Positions 1 to 8,754 of a stretch of DNA of 64,000 nucleotides are shown here, piece after piece. The notes beneath the pieces are model-generated. The model saw nothing but the letters and a program-made list of their open reading frames with translations. It made no database searches and was not told the DNA's origin. The DNA comes from JBBDMU01 sp040905685. Its GTDB lineage: Bacteria; Bacteroidota; Rhodothermia; Balneolales; Natronogracilivirgulaceae. The first letter of the stretch is position 1. Every line of letters starts with the position of its first letter. Both the position numbers and the translations under genes were made by a program. The DNA lies in contig JBBDRB010000105.1 of NCBI GenBank assembly GCA_040905685.1, positions 62,001 to 126,000 on the forward strand, written 5' to 3'.

Positions 1-1265
1 TTAAAGAGAAGGTACTGCGTCATTTGGATACATACCTGCTTGAGCTGGAGTCGTCGGTAAAGCGTGCCGGTGGGCAGGTTCACTGGGCAAACGATGCCTC
101 GGAGGCTAACCGGATTATTACCGGTATCGTTAAAAGCCATAAGGTAACGGATGTCGTGAAAGTGAAATCCATTACCACCGATGAAATTGGCCTCAACGAT
201 GCGCTGGCCGCCGAAGGCATACGGGCCCTGGAAACCGATCTTGCCGAACTGATCGTTCAACTGGCCGGAGAGACCTCCTCCCATATTCTGGTACCGGCCA
301 TCCACAAGAACCGCTCTGAGATCAGGGAGCTTTTTAGCCGGACGATCGGCAGGGATAATCTTACCCTGACCGATCAGCCGGCGGAGTTGGCCGAGACGGC
401 CCGTTTGTATTTACGGCGTAATTTTATGGAGGCCAAAGTAGGAATAAGTGGCGCCAATTTCGCTGTTGCAGAAACGGGTACGGTTGCCGTGGTCGAATCG
501 GAAGGCAACGGACGAATGTGCACTACCCTGCCGGAGGTCCTGGTCAGCGTGGTGGGAATTGAAAAGATTGTTCCGGAATGGAAGGACCTGGAAGTATTTA
601 TGCAGCTATTGCCACGGTCTTCCACAGCCGAGCGTATGAACCCGTATAATTCTTTCTGGACCGGTGTCACCAAGAACGACGGACCCAAAGAATTTCATCT
701 TGTGCTGTTGGATAACGGGCGCACCAAAGTATTAAAGGACCGGGTTGGCCGCCAGACCCTGAACTGCATCCGTTGCAGCGCCTGCCTGAATGTATGCCCG
801 GTTTATGAACGAACGGGGGGGCATGCCTACCACTCGGTTTATCCCGGCCCGATCGGAGCCATACTCACACCACAGTTAAAAGGTATTGAAAACCGCGGAC
901 CGGCTTCCCTGCCTTTTGCTTCCAGCCTTTGCGGAGCTTGTTATGAGGTCTGTCCGGTAAAGATCAACATTCCCGAAGTCCTTCAGCATTTAAGAGGGCA
1001 GGTGGTCCGCCATAAGCAGGAGAACGGCAGGTTCTTTAAAGAAAGAGATCCTGAGAACAGGATAATGAAGACCCTTTCCTGGGCTTTTTCCACTCCGGGC
1101 CGATACAGAAAAATTCCCAAATTGGCCCGAATGGGCCAGAAATTTGTAGTAAAAAACGGCCATATTTCCAGGCTTCCGGGCAAACTGTCGGGATGGACAG
1201 CCATGCGTGATGTACAGCCCATGCCTGAACAAACCTTCAGAGACTGGTGGGAGGAGCGCAATTGA
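1..1265 (+). CDS. lutB: LutB, lactate-utilisation iron-sulfur protein (5' end outside window)
   Basis: This is the [4Fe-4S] electron-transfer subunit of the LutABC L-lactate oxidation complex. The reading frame is open to the left edge (residues KEKVLRH precede the first possible TTG at 24), so the N-terminus lies outside the window. An LUD domain fills the first two thirds, with the family signature PAIHKNR near nt 294. Two ferredoxin-type cysteine clusters follow: CIRCSACLNVCP at about nt 765-800 and CGACYEVCP at about nt 930-957. The C-terminal tail is basic. The stop overlaps the start of lutC, so the two genes are translationally coupled. lutA would be expected to the left, outside the window. 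Confidence 0.93.
   Translation, partial: KEKVLRHLDTYLLELESSVKRAGGQVHWANDASEANRIITGIVKSHKVTDVVKVKSITTDEIGLNDALAAEGIRALETDLAELIVQLAGETSSHILVPAIHKNRSEIRELFSRTIGRDNLTLTDQPAELAETARLYLRRNFMEAKVGISGANFAVAETGTVAVVESEGNGRMCTTLPEVLVSVVGIEKIVPEWKDLEVFMQLLPRSSTAERMNPYNSFWTGVTKNDGPKEFHLVLLDNGRTKVLKDRVGRQTLNCIRCSACLNVCPVYERTGGHAYHSVYPGPIGAILTPQLKGIENRGPASLPFASSLCGACYEVCPVKINIPEVLQHLRGQVVRHKQENGRFFKERDPENRIMKTLSWAFSTPGRYRKIPKLARMGQKFVVKNGHISRLPGKLSGWTAMRDVQPMPEQTFRDWWEERN
1249..1255 (+). promoter_or_regulatory. Ribosome binding site fixing the lutC start
   Basis: GGGAGGA lies six bases before the TTG at 1262, inside the last codons of lutB. It favours the TTG start over the GTG at 1247, which would place the Shine-Dalgarno sequence inside the coding region. 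Confidence 0.6.
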
Positions 1266-1921
1266 ATAAGGCAAAAGAACACATGCTGAAGGTAATCCGT
1301 CAGGCATTGAACGATGTGCCGGAACAGGAACAGCCTGATCACCTTCTCGTCGAACGCAATTATCAGCTTAAAAGTGACCTGAGCATGGAAGAACGCATCA
1401 GGATTTTTGCCGAACGGGTAAGTGAATACCGGGCAACAGTCAGGATAATTGAAGCGTCGGCACTGGCTGAAACTATAGCAGATGCCTGCCTCACCAATGA
1501 TATACGAAAGATTGTCGTCCCGTCTGGTATTCCGGACGGGTGGTTGCCGGCAGATGTTGAGACGCTGCATGACGGAGATAAGCTGCAATCCCAACATGAA
1601 CTCGACAGGAGCGACGGAGTGATAACGGGCTGTAATCTTGCCATAGCCCAAACAGGTACCCTTGTTCTTGACGGGGGGGGGCGGCAGGGAAGAAGGGCAT
1701 TGACGTTGCTTCCTGATTATCACCTTTGCATAGTCTTCGCTAACCAGATAACGGGTATTGTACCCGAAGCGTTTGCATCCCTTCATGCCGGGGTCAGGGA
1801 TGCCGGTTCGCCGGTCACCTTCATTTCAGGGCCTTCTGCCACTTCCGATATCGAACTTAACCGAGTCGAAGGCGTGCACGGACCCCGCAGGCTGGAAGTA
1901 CTGATCATTAAACAGGATTAA
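1262..1921 (+). CDS. lutC: LutC, lactate-utilisation LUD-domain protein
   Basis: This is the third component of the LutABC lactate oxidase. At about 219 residues it has the usual family length and a single LUD fold. The conserved segment AIAQTGTLVLDGGG near nt 1650 parallels the AVAETGTVAVVESE segment of LutB, as expected for paired LUD proteins. The TTG start at 1262 overlaps the lutB TGA and has a good Shine-Dalgarno sequence at 1249-1255. A run of eight G residues near 1674-1681 codes for glycines and leaves the frame intact. The stop lies against the convergent receiver gene, overlapping it by 4 bases. Confidence 0.92.
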   Translation: MNKAKEHMLKVIRQALNDVPEQEQPDHLLVERNYQLKSDLSMEERIRIFAERVSEYRATVRIIEASALAETIADACLTNDIRKIVVPSGIPDGWLPADVETLHDGDKLQSQHELDRSDGVITGCNLAIAQTGTLVLDGGGRQGRRALTLLPDYHLCIVFANQITGIVPEAFASLHAGVRDAGSPVTFISGPSATSDIELNRVEGVHGPRRLEVLIIKQD

Positions 1922-2421
1922 TCCCGATTGGCATTCAGCCATTTGTCAATTATTTTTTCGATGGTATCGATGACAACCGGTTTGCTTGCGTAATCACTCA
2001 TACCGGATGCTATGCATTTTTCCCGGTCTCCTTTCAGGGAACCTGCAGTCAAACCAATAATGGGCACCTTATCGCCACCCTCCAACTTACGAATCGCCGA
2101 AGTGGCCTCATAGCCGTTCATGATGGGCATTTGTATATCCATTATGATTAAATTCGGGATCGTTTCCTTAAACTCTTCTATGGCCCGCTGTCCATTTTCC
2201 GCTTCGATAATATGGATATCAGCATAGATCTGTTTCAGGATTATACTAATCAAAAGCCTGTTGAGCGGATCGTCTTCCACCAGCATTACGGTAATAACTT
2301 CTTCTGAATCGGATACCTCACTGTCTTCAAAAGGCATTTTATTTATACTATTAAGTCTTTGGCTACTATCGCTATTAACCGGTTTTTTCCAGGCCATCAG
2401 AGTCGTCTGCCTCGGAGTCAA
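1918..2421 (-). CDS. Response-regulator receiver domain, probably the detached end of the upstream hybrid kinase
   Basis: A single CheY-like receiver: acidic pocket E49-D50-D51, phospho-acceptor D95 in the LIIMDIQMP strand, T124 and K147. There is no output domain. The first 40 residues are a charged linker with no family match. The frame overlaps the end of the histidine kinase by 47 bases, and neither ATG (2421 or 2397) has a convincing ribosome site. Both frames cross an A6 tract (plus-strand T6 at 2383-2388). Loss of one A would fuse the kinase directly to this receiver, giving a normal hybrid kinase. It may therefore be part of one gene (sequencing error, mutation or slippage) or a separately started single-domain regulator. 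Confidence 0.85.
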   Translation of the reverse strand: MTPRQTTLMAWKKPVNSDSSQRLNSINKMPFEDSEVSDSEEVITVMLVEDDPLNRLLISIILKQIYADIHIIEAENGQRAIEEFKETIPNLIIMDIQMPIMNGYEATSAIRKLEGGDKVPIIGLTAGSLKGDREKCIASGMSDYASKPVVIDTIEKIIDKWLNANRD

Positions 2422-3931
2422 AAGCTACGTCAAAATAAAAAGTGCTTCCTTTACCGGGATCACTCTTTAGCTCTAGTTTACTGTGCATGAGAGCGAGCAA
2501 ATTATTAGCAATACTCAAGCCCAGGCCCGTACCTCCAAAATTTCGGGTTGTCGATGAATCTTCCTGTAAGAAAGCTTCAAATATTTTTTGCTGGTTATGC
2601 GGTTCGATTCCAATTCCTGTATCACTTACTGAAAAGCGAAGTTGTGTTTTGCCTTTTTTGGTTTTTTTAGTTTCTTCGATCTTAAACTCTACAATACCTT
2701 TTTCCGTGAATTTTATTGCATTGCTTAACAGGTTCACCAATACCTGCCTTAGCCTGACCGAATCCGTCCATATGAAGCGGGGCAGGTCGGGCGGAGTATT
2801 TACGATCAGTTCCAATGCCTTCTCCTGGGCCTGGTACCGTATAATGTCCCTGACTTGTTCACTTAAATGTCTCAGGTCGGTCCTGTCGATATCCAGTTCC
2901 AGTTTTCCGGCTTCGATTTTTGAGAAATCAAGAATGTCGCTGATGATGTCGAGCAGACTATGTGCGGAGGTAAATACATTCGACATGTACTGCTTTTGGG
3001 TTTCATCCAGGGGTGTTCTTTTCAGCAGATCGGTAAATCCGATGACGGCATTTAAGGGCGTCCGGATTTCATGGCTCATATTGGCTAAAAATTCAGATTT
3101 CGCCCGGTTGGCACCCTCGGCATGTTCTTTTGCTTTTTTTAGTTCGAATTTAGCGGTGACATCCAGGTGAATGCCTACCGAACCGGTTACTTCACCCTGT
3201 TCATTATAGTTGGGGGCACCACTGATTAACCAGTTACGAAGTTCCCCGTGCTTATTCCGGACATTAATTTCATAGCTGTCGGATTTTCCATCTTCCCTGG
3301 TCCTGTTCTTCTCCGATGCAAGCTGCCTGCTTTTCTTGGAAAGGAAGAGTTCACTGGCTTTTTTACCTTTAAGCTCTTCCAGGCCATAGCCCGACATTTC
3401 AGTAAAAGTTTGATTGGCAAATTTAATAATATCATTATTATCTACCTCCAGATAGCCCAAGTTCATATTGGTGATAATATTTCGATATCGGTCTTCCTGG
3501 GTTTTTAACTGGTAGGCCGTTTGTTTCCGGTCGGTTATATCCGTGAATATTCGATCCAGACGAACCGGTTCACTGTCTTTATATACGATCTCTCCTTTGT
3601 GGTGCACCCATTTTACCTGACCGGAACGGATCCTGATCCTGTATTCTTCATCGTAGCTGCCATTGCTCTTCAGTTGCCGGTCAATCTTCCGGATGATAGG
3701 TTTATCTCCGGGATGGATTACTTTTTTCCAGTAACCGACATCATTCAACAGGGTATCGAAGGGTTCCCCGAAATGTTCAGCCGCCGTTTCGGTTAGTAAC
3801 AACACATCAGATTCGGGTATGCTCACTGACAACACTACGCAGGGCAAGGAATTGAAAATATTTAAAATGGATTCATCAAATGTGCCTTCTGCCACGGGGT
3901 CGCATTTCAATGGGTTCCCTTTTCTATTCAT
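2375..3931 (-). CDS. PAS-domain sensor histidine kinase
   Basis: A 518-residue cytoplasmic sensor kinase with no membrane segment. Two PAS/PAC modules occupy about residues 20-135 and 145-262, each ending in a typical PAC strand. The HisKA helix carries the phospho-acceptor His287 in the motif SHEIRTPLN. The HATPase domain follows with an N box (NLLSNAIKF), G1 (DTGIGI) and G2 (GGTGLGLSI). The C-terminus stops right after the ATPase, in a short acidic tail that overlaps the receiver frame. The ligand is unknown; the tandem PAS domains suggest a redox or small-molecule cue. The monooxygenase on the same strand starts 85 bp away and may be co-transcribed. Confidence 0.92.
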   Translation of the reverse strand: MNRKGNPLKCDPVAEGTFDESILNIFNSLPCVVLSVSIPESDVLLLTETAAEHFGEPFDTLLNDVGYWKKVIHPGDKPIIRKIDRQLKSNGSYDEEYRIRIRSGQVKWVHHKGEIVYKDSEPVRLDRIFTDITDRKQTAYQLKTQEDRYRNIITNMNLGYLEVDNNDIIKFANQTFTEMSGYGLEELKGKKASELFLSKKSRQLASEKNRTREDGKSDSYEINVRNKHGELRNWLISGAPNYNEQGEVTGSVGIHLDVTAKFELKKAKEHAEGANRAKSEFLANMSHEIRTPLNAVIGFTDLLKRTPLDETQKQYMSNVFTSAHSLLDIISDILDFSKIEAGKLELDIDRTDLRHLSEQVRDIIRYQAQEKALELIVNTPPDLPRFIWTDSVRLRQVLVNLLSNAIKFTEKGIVEFKIEETKKTKKGKTQLRFSVSDTGIGIEPHNQQKIFEAFLQEDSSTTRNFGGTGLGLSIANNLLALMHSKLELKSDPGKGSTFYFDVAFDSEADDSDGLEKTG

Positions 3932-4015
3932 TTCATTACATTCGGAGATTAAGCTATGGCAAACCGTTTACCATAACCGGTTAATGGACAAAGAAGATAG
4001 AACCTTATAAGGTAT

Positions 4016-5983
4016 TTATAAAAACGATTCTGCTTTTAAATTTTCTTCATACTTGCTTATCCAGATTATACCATTTTTGCTTTCATACTTATCTATACTC
4101 CCCTCTAAATACAAGTCTGCAAGTACCTTATATGAGTCATTTTTATTTGTACTGTTCAAATACTCAAATTCTTTCGTGGTCATCGTGGGAAAAAGACTGA
4201 ATAAGTGTTCAGGTTCGGTGTTAACCAAGTTTTTATGCGCATCAGGGACTAATTTACGAATTATTTCTTCAAATCGTTCATAGGGCTGATATCCATTCAG
4301 CGTGTATTCCTTATCTAAATTATGAACATTATTCCCCGAAAAAACAAGCGTCGGGAAGCTTTTAATTCCGAGCTGATCTCTCAGTTTTAAATCATTGTTA
4401 AACAATTCCTGCGCTTTACCTTCAAAATCGATTAGCAGCCGGGCTGTATCAAGACCTATCTTAAATGCTGCCTCTTCAATATGTTCCCAGCGTATTATAT
4501 TCTTTTTTTCGATGAATAGCATTTCTTTAATACGTCGCAGAAATAGAATAGCCAGGTTGGTATCCTGCATTTGAGCTGCTTTGAAGGCAATGGAGGGAGG
4601 GTAGGAAGAATACAGAGGATCATCATACCAAATATCCCCATCCAGCGGCATCTCATGAATAGAACAGACCTCTTCCCAGTGCTTCGCAGCATCGGATGGT
4701 TTTTTTATCTGTCCCTTATCGAATCCTTCCCAGGTCGGCAGCAAGCCACCCACGCAGTACTTGACGTTGATATGATCCCCGTATTCCATCTCCAGTTTTC
4801 GAAGCAATGGCTGTATGATCCAGCAGGTTGAGCAAATAGGGTCGGTGAAATATAATATTTGAACCGGCTTATCAAGTCTTTTCTGGGTGTCGTCTTCCCG
4901 CGGATTAATTAAGGGTACGGAAATATTAAAACAATCTGTCTCCTTGGGATGAAGGAATTCATCCTTTAGATCACGCCCGAGTTGTATATGCTTAGAAACT
5001 TCCTGATGGCGTAGATCATAAAATTTCCGGAAAGCATCTTCATAGTCTGGGTACCTGCCGAGGCAGTCGGAGAGTGTGCGGGCATCCATTATGGCATTGG
5101 TTGTTCCTGCACTGGTAAATGGTAAGGCTAAATGCGCAGCGTCCCCTATTAATGCAACATTATCCTGATGGAAGGAGGGCAGAAGATCAAAATCACGCGT
5201 TTTCCATACATAACTGCCCGAGAAATCATTTGAATCCAAAATATCGAATACTACGGAGGGATAGCCTTCCAGCAGTTTATAGCAATGTGATTTCAACTCA
5301 CCCGGATCGCTCTCATTGAATTCCGCATTGCCTCCGTTGTATTGGATGAACCAGACAAATTCGTTGCCGGAGGTCGGGATAAAACCAAAGGCCGTTTTAT
5401 TTGTCCGGTTCTGATATTTGGTGAAGATGTTGACATGGGTTTTTGAAACGTCCTCGTTATAGCAAACGCCGACCATTTCTTTCACTTCCACGGGCGTGAA
5501 GTTTATATTACCGTGAATGGATTCTCTTACCCGGGAATTGCCGCCATCAGCACCGACAAATATATCACCGTATTCAATCTCACCATTCTCAAATGCAGCG
5601 GCTACTATCCTGCCGTTTTCACGTATGAAGTGAGAAAATTCTCTGCCTCCTTTGATTTTTTCACCAGGGAACAGGGAATACAGATACCGGATAAGCACAC
5701 TTCTTTTTATGCACTTCCAGTAGTCAAGTTTTACACGCTTTAGTTCTTTTTCTTCGGGCGTTTTCAGGCTAAAGGTGTCGATAATATTGCCCGGCAGAAC
5801 GGTTTTATCTTTTTTGTTCAGATCTTTCAAAATGGATAAGCCGTCTGAATGCATCAGAAAAGCATGCCCTTTTGTGGGGATGCCTGTAAATCTTTCGCAT
5901 ATGACGACATCTGTATTCTTGTTATTCAGTAAGACGCCTAAGGTAACGCCGGCTATTCCGGCTCCGATTATTACGACTTTCAT
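4016..5983 (-). CDS. FAD monooxygenase fused to a DsbA/SpxH-like thioredoxin-fold domain
   Basis: A 655-residue two-part protein. Residues 1 to about 350 form a flavoprotein hydroxylase of the PHBH/UbiH type: Rossmann motif GAGIAG at 7-12, DG motif near 146, and the FAD-ribityl motif GDAAH at 280-284. Residues about 372-600 match the DsbA-family fold of the SpxH/YjbH type, with DPICSTCW (CxxC at C384 and C387), the VGGLLPTW segment at 411-418 and the cis-proline loop KSFPTLVF (P544). The last 60 residues look like a winged-helix-like tail of that family. No signal peptide is present, so it is cytoplasmic. The domains are seen directly; a coupled flavin/dithiol reaction is inference. The start ATG at 5983 is the only plausible one. 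Confidence 0.85.
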   Translation of the reverse strand: MKVVIIGAGIAGVTLGVLLNNKNTDVVICERFTGIPTKGHAFLMHSDGLSILKDLNKKDKTVLPGNIIDTFSLKTPEEKELKRVKLDYWKCIKRSVLIRYLYSLFPGEKIKGGREFSHFIRENGRIVAAAFENGEIEYGDIFVGADGGNSRVRESIHGNINFTPVEVKEMVGVCYNEDVSKTHVNIFTKYQNRTNKTAFGFIPTSGNEFVWFIQYNGGNAEFNESDPGELKSHCYKLLEGYPSVVFDILDSNDFSGSYVWKTRDFDLLPSFHQDNVALIGDAAHLALPFTSAGTTNAIMDARTLSDCLGRYPDYEDAFRKFYDLRHQEVSKHIQLGRDLKDEFLHPKETDCFNISVPLINPREDDTQKRLDKPVQILYFTDPICSTCWIIQPLLRKLEMEYGDHINVKYCVGGLLPTWEGFDKGQIKKPSDAAKHWEEVCSIHEMPLDGDIWYDDPLYSSYPPSIAFKAAQMQDTNLAILFLRRIKEMLFIEKKNIIRWEHIEEAAFKIGLDTARLLIDFEGKAQELFNNDLKLRDQLGIKSFPTLVFSGNNVHNLDKEYTLNGYQPYERFEEIIRKLVPDAHKNLVNTEPEHLFSLFPTMTTKEFEYLNSTNKNDSYKVLADLYLEGSIDKYESKNGIIWISKYEENLKAESFL

Positions 5984-6057
5984 GTATTTTTTAATTAGTT
6001 AATGTCTAATGAAATTCAAATGAATGATTAAATTAAACAGTGATGTTCTGCGTTAGG

Positions 6058-7227
6058 TTAAAATGAGTGCATGGCATTTTTTATCCGCCCCAGGGCTTCG
6101 GTCAGTATCGTTTCGGATGTAGCGAAGCTGAGGCGTATATGCTCTCTGCCACCTTCCCCAAACCATTGCTTTAATCCCGGAACAACAGCCACCCGGGCTT
6201 TTTCAAATAAAATATCCTGGATCTCCAGGCTGGATTTATTGGTTTCCGAGATATTCACGAACGCCACATAACAGCCTTCCGGGGCCCGGCATCCGAAGCC
6301 GGGTATTGAATTGAGTTCTCTTACACACAGATCACGCATGGCATGCAAATGGGATACAAAGTCTTTGAGCCAGTCCTGACACTCTTTCAATGCCGTTGTG
6401 GCTGCTACCTGAGAAAGAACATTGGCCCCGTGTATGGTTGAAGCATGAAGAGAGGCATCCAGCAGTTTTTTGAAATGAACTTCATTTGAAGCTATTACGG
6501 CCCCTATGCGCAGTCCGGCCAGCCCATATGATTTACTAAAACCGGTAATGGTCACCGTACGGCTTCGTATTTCCTCATTCAAAGAGGCCAGGCTTGTATA
6601 TACATGGGGAGGGAATACAATATCACTCCAAATCTCATCAGATAATATGACCAGGTCATGCCTGCAGGCTATTTCACCCAGCTGCGATAATTCTTCCTCT
6701 GTAAATACTTTTCCTGTGGGATTCAGAGGATTGCATAAACATATCATACGGGTTTTGCCGGTGATACATTCTTCCAGCAACGCAAAATCAACAGGGGCCG
6801 GCTCTGCAGGAACGGGAAAGGGTATGGCTTTTCCCCCCACCGATTCAATGGAATAGCGAAAAAGAAAATCTACCGGATCGAAAATGATGGCTTCGTCACC
6901 GGAAGCGAGAAAGGCTTTGCAGGTCAGGTAGATCCCAAAGGCGGCACTGTCAACGGGGAATATCAAATGGGGAGAAGACGGGGTGTTGCGTTGGGTCTGA
7001 TAAAATTCAGCCATACCCGCTTTAAACTCCGGCATTCCTTCCGGTGGCCCGTAGCATAAATACCGGTCTTTTGTAAAGCGGCAAATGGCCTCCGCAATTT
7101 CGGGAGCACTCGGAAAATCAGGATCAGCAGCCGTTAACGGGATAACCCCGTCAGGCACGGTTGCCCAACGTGAATTATAAGCCCTTTTCTTTAAGACTTC
7201 CAAATTAATTGAATTACGATCAAACAT
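6058..7227 (-). CDS. MalY/PatB-family PLP aminotransferase (cystathionine beta-lyase type)
   Basis: A fold-type I PLP enzyme of the MalY/PatB branch, which typically cleaves cystathionine or related C-S bonds. Numbering from the GTG at 7248, the PLP lysine is K239 in GFSKSYGLAG. The pyridine-binding Asp is D204 in SDEIW, and the NPLNPTGK loop is at 173-180. Early residues carry the family motif PLTAADPDFP. Length is about 389 residues from the ATG at 7227 or 396 from the GTG at 7248. The ATG is preferred for its weak AGG eight bases upstream and its fit to family N-termini. Exact substrate cannot be told from sequence. It stands alone, with an AT-rich divergent region upstream. Confidence 0.85.
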   Translation of the reverse strand: MFDRNSINLEVLKKRAYNSRWATVPDGVIPLTAADPDFPSAPEIAEAICRFTKDRYLCYGPPEGMPEFKAGMAEFYQTQRNTPSSPHLIFPVDSAAFGIYLTCKAFLASGDEAIIFDPVDFLFRYSIESVGGKAIPFPVPAEPAPVDFALLEECITGKTRMICLCNPLNPTGKVFTEEELSQLGEIACRHDLVILSDEIWSDIVFPPHVYTSLASLNEEIRSRTVTITGFSKSYGLAGLRIGAVIASNEVHFKKLLDASLHASTIHGANVLSQVAATTALKECQDWLKDFVSHLHAMRDLCVRELNSIPGFGCRAPEGCYVAFVNISETNKSSLEIQDILFEKARVAVVPGLKQWFGEGGREHIRLSFATSETILTEALGRIKNAMHSF

Positions 7228-7558
7228 AGGCTGGACCTGATAACTCACAGACAGACCGATTATTATTAATAAATTTTAATTAACTTTTATTAATATCACA
7301 ATAAGTAGATTCAAAGTCAAAGAATACTAGGAACTTATAGAAAATAAATACGTGTTATGAGTTAAGATCACGACATGCGCGGGGGCCGTGCAAACTTCCT
7401 TTTGGGTTAGAGAAATCTATAATGCTTTTAGGCTTAAAGTATTCAGTACTTTAGATATAAATATTAATACATTAATATATTTAAATTATATATTTGATTA
7501 CCTGAAGTTTATTTTTATAAAGGTCGTCATTGGGCCGGTTCAACACAGGAAAAAGTAT
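7228..7558. other. AT-rich divergent intergenic region
   Basis: About 310-330 bases between the MalY-type gene and the truncated sigma-54 activator. It is strongly AT-rich and contains a TATATTTG box at 7489-7496 that could drive the activator remnant. No open frame with recognisable content and no clear hairpin was seen. Confidence 0.6.
7489..7496 (+). promoter_or_regulatory. Bacteroidota-type -7 box (TATATTTG)
   Basis: Matches the TAnnTTTG -7 consensus of Bacteroidota. It lies about 60 bases before the ATG at 7559. No clear -33 TTTG is visible at the usual spacing. Confidence 0.35.
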
Positions 7559-8017
7559 ATGCCAGCATCAAAAAAAATTCAGGGCAGTATCAGAAAACCA
7601 GAATTTATTACGGATAATAAAAAGATGAAGACCTTGTATGATAAGGTCAGGATGGTAGCCCGTTCTCATGCTCCTGTTTTTATAACCGGTGAAAGCGGAA
7701 CAGGTAAAGAGGTACTGGCCCGGTTGTTGCATTTTCATAGCCAAAGAAACCAGCAACCGTTTCTGGCACTCAATTGCGGGGCTCTTCCCAAGGATATCAT
7801 AGAGAGTGAGATCTTCGGTCATGAAAAAGGCGCATTTACCGGGGCCCTGAACACCAAAATCGGGTGTTTTGAACAAGCCAACCAGGGTATTTTGTTTCTG
7901 GATGAGATTGGGGATATGACCCTGGATGTACAGGTTAAACTACTGCGTGCCGTTGAACTTAAAAGTTTTAGAAGAGTGGGGGGAAGCCATGCCGAACGCC
8001 TGCTGATCAGAAATTAG
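7559..8017 (+). pseudogene. Truncated sigma-54-dependent AAA+ activator
   Basis: This frame encodes the first half of an NtrC-type AAA+ domain: Walker A GESGTGKE, the sigma-54 contact loop EKGAFTGA, and Walker B ILFLDEIGDM. It stops after the conserved segment FRRVGGSHAER. Sensor I, the arginine fingers, sensor II and the DNA-binding HTH are all missing, so it cannot be a working activator. The ATG at 7559 has AGGAAAA upstream and is preferred to the longer GTG at 7388. The stop at 8017 lies 24 bases from the 3' end of tRNA-Asn. This suggests loss of the distal half by recombination at the tRNA. The remaining part is not visibly frameshifted. Confidence 0.8.
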
Positions 8018-8040
8018 GAGGATGATGTCATCCTGTTTTG

Positions 8041-8112
8041 CTCCCCGGGTAGGATTCGAACCTACAACCCTGCGGTTAACAGCCGCATGCTCTGCCATTG
8101 AGCTACCGAGGA
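8041..8112 (-). tRNA. tRNA-Asn (GTT)
   Basis: A complete 72-nt cloverleaf on the minus strand. The acceptor stem TCCTCGG pairs with CCGGGGA, with discriminator G at 8041. The anticodon loop CTGTTAA has anticodon GTT at plus-strand 8078-8080, and the T arm GTAGG-TTCGAAT-CCTAC is intact. CCA is not encoded. The 3' end faces the truncated sigma-54 activator, the side on which integrases usually recombine. Confidence 0.97.
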
Positions 8113-8268
8113 ATAATAAGGCCTTGTCATTGAATGACCTCTTCAGTACAAGCTCTAAATATAAGGACTACGATCTGTTGAAGTCAAGGCAAAAAGTCCG
8201 GTTTTTTTAGCTCCGGAATTAGTATTTTTCTGTAAGCAGTTGATTTGTTAAGCGGATAACCACCTTGT

Positions 8269-8754
8269 ATGTCTCACTCCACCGTACGCAGGATCTTTAT
8301 TTTTTTTCTGGTATTCTTACCCGTTCAATATGGCTTCGTAGGCCTTGCCGGGCATTTAGGGATGGTTGAGCCCTGGCCGGCTTTGGTTTTTCCCGGTTTT
8401 AAGAACGTCTATGACGGAGAAGAGGGCATTACCCTGGTATACTCCCGGTTATCGGTTATCCTGGCTGACTCTTCCAGGCAAGCTGTACCCGTTCCGGAAT
8501 TTTTGAGGGCGGTGCCCCATTCCCATCACCGGGCCATTATGGCCGGTCAGTTTAATGCCGTGTCTGCCAAAAATTTGAATGCAGAAACCAGGTCATGGGT
8601 GTATAACAGGTTACGGACCGAAACGGGCCGGACCGATATCATCCGCCTTGATATAGAGTGGATAAACAAATTTTATCAGGTACAGAACCGAGAGGTTATA
8701 ACCCGAACGGAGACCCTTTCCCGGGACCATATTTATTTCGATGAAAAAATTTGA
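8269..8754 (+). CDS. Hypothetical membrane-anchored protein, partner of the HTTM-like protein
   Basis: 161 residues. One hydrophobic segment lies at about residues 8-30 (signal anchor or uncleaved signal). A soluble part rich in charged and aromatic residues follows, probably outside the cytoplasm. No recognised domain or catalytic motif is visible. The last 14 bases overlap the start of the next gene, so it is almost certainly co-translated with the HTTM-like membrane protein, and a joint role is likely. Such a pairing of a small anchored protein with an HTTM protein would fit an accessory subunit, but no function can be assigned. Confidence 0.75.
   Translation: MSHSTVRRIFIFFLVFLPVQYGFVGLAGHLGMVEPWPALVFPGFKNVYDGEEGITLVYSRLSVILADSSRQAVPVPEFLRAVPHSHHRAIMAGQFNAVSAKNLNAETRSWVYNRLRTETGRTDIIRLDIEWINKFYQVQNREVITRTETLSRDHIYFDEKI

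Noticed and set aside
983..1786. 267-residue minus-strand frame over lutB/lutC
   Set aside because: Antisense shadow of lutB and lutC, without recognisable domains or ribosome site.
8022..8210. 62-residue plus-strand frame over the tRNA-Asn region
   Set aside because: It is the antisense of tRNA-Asn; the APRVGFEPTTLRL-type string is a well-known false protein from tRNA genes.
8185..8220. TCCGG/CCGGA pair with a T-rich loop after tRNA-Asn
   Set aside because: The stem is only five bases and its U-run is in the loop, so it is not a convincing terminator.
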